This document shows, piece by piece, positions 42,120-46,376 of a stretch of 46,376 nt of DNA. Source of the DNA: an uncultured Chlorobiaceae bacterium (lineage in GTDB: Bacteria > Bacteroidota > Chlorobiia > Chlorobiales > Chlorobiaceae). A program made the translations under genes and the position numbers. The notes below the pieces were generated by a model that worked only from the letters and a program-made list of their open reading frames with translations, was not told the DNA's origin and searched no databases. Within the stretch, counting starts at the first letter, position 1, and each line of letters starts with the position of its first letter. The DNA lies in NCBI GenBank assembly GCA_903994525.1, contig CAJEXW010000019.1:1-46376 (forward strand), read 5' to 3'.

Positions 42120-43172
42120 GTGACAATTACTGAAGATATATGGCGCAAAGCTATTTTGCCAAAGAGTGCAATAATACAGGACGCAATAAGCAATCTTGAT
42201 AAGGTCGCTATCAAGATTGTGTTAGTCGCTAATGATGCGGGTGAGTTGCAAGGAACAATCTCAGATGGTGATATTCGGCGTGGATTGCTACGGGGGCTCA
42301 ATCTCAAAAGCCCAATAGACAGCATTATCCACCATAACCCTCTGGTTGTGACTGACGAAATCGGACGTGAAGCTGTTCGGAAGTTAATGGTCGTGAACAA
42401 AATCCAGCAGGTGCCTGTTGTTGATGATCAGCGTCATATTGTAGGATTATATCTTTGGGATGAAATAGCCCAGCCACTTACACGGCCTAACCTCATGGTT
42501 ATCATGGCTGGCGGTAAGGGTACCCGGCTTCTTCCGCATACAGAACATTGCCCGAAACCAATGTTGCCCATTTCGGGCAAGCCAATGTTGGAGCACATTA
42601 TTGAACGTGCCAAATCGGAAGGCTTCAGCCAGTTTGTACTAGCCATTCATTATCTAGGCCATGTCATTGAGGATTATTTTGGAGATGGGAATCGTCTGCA
42701 AGTGCGGATCAATTACTTGCGGGAACAAACTCCTTTGGGTACTGCCGGAGCCTTAGGCTTGCTGAATCCGCTACCAACGCTGCCATTTGCTGTTACCAAC
42801 GGTGATGTTCTGACAGACATTCACTATGGAGAGCTGCTCGATTTTCATACTCGTCATAATGCTACTGCCACCATGGCCGTGCGCGTGCATGAGTGGCAAC
42901 ACCCTTTTGGGGTGGTGCAGACCAATGGAATTGATATCATTGGTTTTGAAGAGAAGCCTGTGCATCGCAGTCATATCAATGCAGGTGTGTACGTGCTTGA
43001 GCCAGAAGCTCTCGGCTTCCTTGAGCGACACGTTCATTGCGATATGCCAACCTTGTTTGAACGCTTGCAGGCAAAAGAAATGCGCACAGCCGCCTATCCA
43101 ATACATGAGCCTTGGCTGGATGTGGGTAGGGCGGATGATTTGATTAAAGCAGGTATTACTACCTCAAAATAA
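42120..43172 (+). CDS. ptmE: CBS-nucleotidyltransferase, PtmE-like
   Basis: A 350-residue protein with two CBS motifs (residues about 1-115; VANDAGELQGTISDGDIRRG and VNKIQQVPVVDDQRHIVGLY) and a sugar-1-phosphate nucleotidyltransferase (residues about 120-350; VIMAGGKGTRLLPHTEH, KPMLPISGKPMLEHII, LGTAGALGLL). This domain order is that of PtmE, the glucosamine-1-phosphate guanylyltransferase that starts the GDP-linked legionaminic acid route in Campylobacter. GTG 42120 is the start; the ribosome site is a purine run (AAAGAAAGA). It supports GDP rather than UDP intermediates here. Confidence 0.88.
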   Translation: MTITEDIWRKAILPKSAIIQDAISNLDKVAIKIVLVANDAGELQGTISDGDIRRGLLRGLNLKSPIDSIIHHNPLVVTDEIGREAVRKLMVVNKIQQVPVVDDQRHIVGLYLWDEIAQPLTRPNLMVIMAGGKGTRLLPHTEHCPKPMLPISGKPMLEHIIERAKSEGFSQFVLAIHYLGHVIEDYFGDGNRLQVRINYLREQTPLGTAGALGLLNPLPTLPFAVTNGDVLTDIHYGELLDFHTRHNATATMAVRVHEWQHPFGVVQTNGIDIIGFEEKPVHRSHINAGVYVLEPEALGFLERHVHCDMPTLFERLQAKEMRTAAYPIHEPWLDVGRADDLIKAGITTSK

Positions 43173-43177
43173 TTTTT

Positions 43178-43876
43178 GTGAAAATACTTGCTCTGATTTT
43201 AGCTCGTGGCGGTTCAAAAAGACTTCCTGGTAAAAACATACGATGCCTTGGTGGGAAGCCGCTTATTGTTTGGTCAATTGATGTAACAAAGCATATTCCT
43301 GAGATTTGTGACATTCTCGTATCCACTGATGATCCTGCAATTGCAGCGGTTTCAAAAGGAGCTGGAGCATTAGTTCCATGGTTGCGACCGCCAGAATTGG
43401 CTACTGACACAGCAACGTCAGTTGACGCAGCATTGCATGCACTGGACTGGTATGAAGCGGATAAGGGTAAAGTTGATGGGCTTCTCTTATTGCAACCAAC
43501 CTCTCCATTCAGGACAAAAGAGACTGTAATGAGAGGTATTGCTTTTTTTAAGAATAATAATAATCAAACAGTATTAGGTGTATCTCCTACTCATTCTCAT
43601 CCAATGTGGACATTCAAAATAGACGGAAATTTTTTAGTCCCTTTTATGAGCGAACATGGTATAGGAAAACGATCTCAGGATTTGCCAACTGCATACGTTG
43701 TCAATGGGTGCTTTTATTTAATAACACCTATCTCTTTGCGATCAAATCAATCATTTATGGGGAATAACACAATACCACTAATAATCGAATCACAAAAAGA
43801 GGCTTTGGATATTGATACCGAATTGGATTGGACGCTGGCCGATTTCATTACAAAATCTTTTCATATTATAGACTAA
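43178..43876 (+). CDS. legF: CMP-legionaminic acid synthetase, LegF/NeuA-like
   Basis: A 232-residue CMP-nonulosonate synthetase. ILALILARGGSKRLPGKNIR is the CTP-binding signature; VSTDDPAIAAVSKGAGALVP, LLLQPTSPFRTKETV and LDIDTELDW are typical family blocks. It activates the free nonulosonic acid for transfer. Start GTG 43178, 6 bases after ptmE; it is followed by the AT-rich transferase candidate. The 3' part from about 43500 is already more AT-rich than the 5' part. Confidence 0.93.
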   Translation: MKILALILARGGSKRLPGKNIRCLGGKPLIVWSIDVTKHIPEICDILVSTDDPAIAAVSKGAGALVPWLRPPELATDTATSVDAALHALDWYEADKGKVDGLLLLQPTSPFRTKETVMRGIAFFKNNNNQTVLGVSPTHSHPMWTFKIDGNFLVPFMSEHGIGKRSQDLPTAYVVNGCFYLITPISLRSNQSFMGNNTIPLIIESQKEALDIDTELDWTLADFITKSFHIID

Positions 43877-43881
43877 CTATC

Positions 43882-44853
43882 GTGAATGATTCAGAAAATA
43901 CCTCAACATATTTATATGAAAAGGAGAATGAATATGTATTGTCCTTGCCAAGAGTAGTTGCTGGGTGTAAATCTAAAAAATTTTATCCTGATAGTTTGAT
44001 ATGGCTTTTTTTAAATAAAATTAAGTCATTTAGAACAGTACTAACTTATTTAATTCGCGTTATTATAGGATGGAAATGGATAAATAAAACCAGAAAACTA
44101 AAAAAACGTGGCTCCTTGGTAGATGCGATAGTTATAGGAAATGGGCCATCACAAGGTTTTTTGGATGTGGATACTTTGACTCAATTTCAGAATAATGGTG
44201 GCGAGCTAATTTGTGTTAACTTTTGGACTGAAAACGAAGCCCTTAGCAAGGTTGTTCCGACGTATTTAGTATCATCAGATCCAATAATCTTTTCTAATAA
44301 TATTCCTGATCATTTGAGTGAAAAACATGAAAAGCTTTTATCCTATATACTAAAAAATAGTTCGATTATGTTGATTTTTCCCCTTAATCGATGTGATGAG
44401 CTTTCGAAAGTATTTGGTGAAAAAAGAATGATAGGTTTTGTTGATCATGAGCTACGGTCTTGGTCGAATAATATAAATCCATTGTATCCTCGGGGATATT
44501 TGACAATGACGCTATATAAGGCACTTGCAATGGCTAATTGGTTTGATTATAGAAATATATATTTGATTGGTATGGATAATACGTATCCAAGAAATATTTA
44601 TTGTGATCAAAATAATAATTTTATTAACCACGAAATTCATGCTGGTGATAAAGATTATGCAGTTGATCAGTCTGCAATGTATAATACTATTGGGGATGGC
44701 TTATATGAAATTGCTCAGGTATTTTATGATGCCAGAAAGTTTAAAAATCCAAAAATACTTAACCTTGATCGATATTCATTAACTGATGCGTTTAAAAAAT
44801 CAACAGATTCTGTATCAGAGGTACTAAATCCTCGTAAAGTAATTAAGCCATAA
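43882..44853 (+). CDS. Possible nonulosonic acid transferase (GT42/DUF115-like)
   Basis: A 323-residue protein. After about 80 residues with a hydrophobic stretch (SFRTVLTYLIRVIIGW), the motif DAIVIGNGPSQGFLDVDTL recalls the IAGNGPSL start of GT42 sialyltransferases and of DUF115-type proteins; later come GYLTMTLYKALAMANWFDYRNIYLIGMDN, which aligns in pattern with the ALGYKEIYLSGID block of those enzymes. Its position right after the CMP-nonulosonate synthetase favours transfer of legionaminic acid. GTG 43882 follows the previous stop closely; an open frame reaches 43828 inside legF. Markedly AT-rich, suggesting separate origin. Family assignment is by motif only. Confidence 0.65.
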   Translation: MNDSENTSTYLYEKENEYVLSLPRVVAGCKSKKFYPDSLIWLFLNKIKSFRTVLTYLIRVIIGWKWINKTRKLKKRGSLVDAIVIGNGPSQGFLDVDTLTQFQNNGGELICVNFWTENEALSKVVPTYLVSSDPIIFSNNIPDHLSEKHEKLLSYILKNSSIMLIFPLNRCDELSKVFGEKRMIGFVDHELRSWSNNINPLYPRGYLTMTLYKALAMANWFDYRNIYLIGMDNTYPRNIYCDQNNNFINHEIHAGDKDYAVDQSAMYNTIGDGLYEIAQVFYDARKFKNPKILNLDRYSLTDAFKKSTDSVSEVLNPRKVIKP

Positions 44854-45219
44854 GACTTGTGTCTGCTTATAACTCAAATAAATTCAATTGGTTAAAGGTA
44901 TAGGTATCCTGAATTGTGCAAGCGAAATTTATAACTAATTTTTCATAATCAATTCAGGTTAGGGTTGAGTATGCAAAAAGTATAAGCTTTTTATACTATA
45001 TCATTATCATGACACAACAGTTCTCTTGCTTTCATGCCAGCTTTATTTGCCACACAGCTTCATTTTTTTTTGATACTCAGTATCAACCACTCTTTCAGTT
45101 ACAGCTATTCGTCGCAAAGCTAAATGGCCAGTGCGATTTATGACCATCGTTACTCTGTCGAGTAGGACAAGGTCAATGCTGAAGAATGCACTGGATGAAA
45201 AGAAGCGTCAACTGATAAA
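44854..45219. other. Gene-free AT-rich stretch between transferase gene and IS element
   Basis: No convincing gene is seen. It contains a 9-bp inverted repeat (CCTGAATTG at 44908-44916 and its complement at 44950-44958, 33-base spacer) and a run of T at about 45064-45072. A short coding-like patch exists on either strand near 45080-45200, but no family is recognised. It could be decayed sequence beside the IS target. Confidence 0.4.
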
Positions 45220-46376
45220 GGGCACCTCTATAAATTGACTTTTGATATATTGTTAAAATTTGGGATGGTTATACTTTTATCCCAAAGTATTGCTTTTTGA
45301 CATATTTTGATGTAGAAATACCTTATTTGCTTTGGACTGGACGCAGTTATCCTATGACCTTCGCATACTGGTCATATAAAAAGACGGCATAAACCTTTTT
45401 CTTGAGTTGAGTGCATCGCATCATGTTGTAGGTCAAATTCGTCAAGCCGATTTTTGCTGCTGCTCTGATAATGCCAATCGTACGAACATGCATGGCATCC
45501 ATACTGTTCGTCATGAAGCCGAACAGATGTTCAACGCGAGCTCTGGTTTTTGATTTCAGGCGATTGGACGCTTTCTGTTCATCTGTTAGCGGGTGGTTTT
45601 TGAAGCCTTTTTCATGGATCTGCCCTGTCATGCCACACCATTCAATACTTTCTTCCTGGCCGACATAGGCGCTATCTCCATAAAGTATTTGACCAGCATC
45701 GTCTTTATCAATCAAGGTTTCAAGTTCTTGGGAATCATGAGGTGCGGCACTGCTGACGGCATAGGTTGTGATGAGTTTTGTTCCACTGTCGGCTTTAACA
45801 TGGTTTTTATACCCATAAAAAAGCATGCTATTCTTTTTGACCCAGCGGGCATCGACATCTTTCTGGCGAAGCTTATTTGGCTTTTCTTTCCAGGCTTCTG
45901 GAGTTTTTCCGGCTTTTATGTCTGTGTTTTCTTCGCGGGTATTGCGTTGCCGGGGGGCCTCGATAAAGCTGGCATCAACAATCTGGCCTGTATTGGCAAA
46001 GATACCTTGGTCATCAAGTGCTTGATTGAAACGATAAAACAAGGCGGCAATAACCTCTTCCTGGATCAGTGTTTCACGAAACTTCCAGATGGTCTTGCTA
46101 TCTGGAACTCGGTCACTTGATTTCAGAGCGAGAAAACGTTTGAAGGTAAGTCTGTCATTGATCTGATATTCGGTCTGATCATCAGAGAGGTTATACAAAC
46201 TCTGCAAAATAAGGATTTTAAACATCAGGATTCGATCAAAAGGAGGCCGACCTGCATTACTGCCGTCCTGAGGCTTATTGAACACGACATCAAGAAGAGG
46301 TGCGAAAATTTTCCATGCTATATGAGCTTCAAGTTTGACCAGAGGGTCGTTGAGTTTTGTGAGCTTTTCAAGCAGA
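45220..46376 (-). mobile_element. IS5-family insertion sequence, right part beyond the window
   Basis: The element carries the transposase gene below. A plausible terminal sequence GGGCACCTCTATAAATT starts at 45220, about 127 bases beyond the transposase stop codon at 45347, as expected for an IS5-type end. The other end is outside the window, so inverted repeats and a target duplication cannot be checked. Confidence 0.55.
45347..46376 (-). CDS. IS5-family transposase, 5' end beyond the window
   Basis: At least 342 residues on the minus strand. An N-terminal part reading LLEKLTKLNDPLVKLEAHI up to FAPLLDVVFNKPQ runs to the window edge, so the first about 20 residues are missing. The DDE core: VDASFIEAPRQRN (first Asp), LYGDSAYVGQEE (second Asp) and KTRARVEHLFGFM (Glu), with YGYKNHVKADSGTKLI between. 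GRPPFDRILMFKILILQ is the typical DUF772/IS5 N-terminal block. A GTG at 46285 is an internal codon rather than the start. It looks intact and may be active. Confidence 0.93.
   Translation of the reverse strand, partial: LLEKLTKLNDPLVKLEAHIAWKIFAPLLDVVFNKPQDGSNAGRPPFDRILMFKILILQSLYNLSDDQTEYQINDRLTFKRFLALKSSDRVPDSKTIWKFRETLIQEEVIAALFYRFNQALDDQGIFANTGQIVDASFIEAPRQRNTREENTDIKAGKTPEAWKEKPNKLRQKDVDARWVKKNSMLFYGYKNHVKADSGTKLITTYAVSSAAPHDSQELETLIDKDDAGQILYGDSAYVGQEESIEWCGMTGQIHEKGFKNHPLTDEQKASNRLKSKTRARVEHLFGFMTNSMDAMHVRTIGIIRAAAKIGLTNLTYNMMRCTQLKKKVYAVFLYDQYAKVIG

Noticed and set aside
44908..44958. Inverted repeat as a transcription terminator of the legionaminic cluster
   Set aside because: The spacer is 33 bases, the stem AT-rich and no T run follows directly.
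45593..46120. A 175-codon plus-strand open frame in the IS element
   Set aside because: Antisense to the transposase with intact DDE motifs; no independent support.

Overview
The window is a long surface-polysaccharide biosynthesis locus (O-antigen or capsule type) from a Gram-negative bacterium. Nearly all genes are on the plus strand, many pairs share ATGA stop/start overlaps, and GTG or TTG starts are frequent. Base composition is moderate and mosaic, with AT-rich islands near 31.3-33.6 kb and 43.9-44.9 kb. Gene style, many small toxin-antitoxin genes and IS debris would fit a green sulfur bacterium (Chlorobium/Pelodictyon), but nothing here proves that; the taxon is inference.

Layout. 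(1) 0-7.9 kb: a 5'-truncated ABC exporter, then rfbF-rfbG-rfbH (CDP-3,6-dideoxyhexose pathway). RfbH is fused in frame to a MazF/PemK-like toxin domain, and a decayed second copy of the rfbH 3' end lies beyond an MBL-fold hydrolase gene. A split transketolase follows, suggesting a branched-chain or chain-extended sugar. (2) 7.9-9.7 kb: a decayed phosphoribosyltransferase gene, an MNT/HEPN pair and a decayed small ORF. (3) 9.7-25.3 kb: two SDR enzymes, a GmhA-like isomerase, two radical-SAM/SPASM enzymes, a HAD-kinase fusion, a second split transketolase whose second subunit is only a PYR domain, four methyltransferases, a reductase, a domain-swapped HldE-like enzyme, a sugar-1-phosphate nucleotidyltransferase and a glycosyltransferase. 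I read this as an undescribed higher-carbon (heptose-like) sugar pathway. (4) 25.3-33.6 kb: an intact ABC exporter, then a GtrB/GtrA-like pair, a WecD-like acetyltransferase, a methyltransferase, a WecE/RffA-like aminotransferase and a large GT-C-like membrane protein, together a plausible Und-P-linked amino-sugar decoration module. (5) 33.6-34.1 kb: a scar joining an ISL3 transposase fragment directly to the 3' end of another ABC exporter gene. (6) 34.1-44.9 kb: a near-complete legionaminic-acid-type pathway (legB, legC, an acetyltransferase, a formyltransferase, legI, legG, ptmE, legF) plus a candidate nonulosonate transferase, interrupted by PIN and YoeB toxin-antitoxin pairs and an ORF6N remnant. 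(7) 45.2 kb to the end: an IS5-family element on the minus strand, running off the window.

The most striking signal is a set of hypermutable tracts inside sugar genes: ten tandem copies of an 11-bp unit that put a C-methyltransferase out of frame (copy numbers divisible by three restore it), a G11 tract in a second methyltransferase, a G10 tract at the acetyltransferase/formyltransferase junction that can switch between two proteins and one fusion, and a G8 tract in the aminotransferase. Together they suggest that this glycan locus is phase-variable by slipped-strand mispairing.
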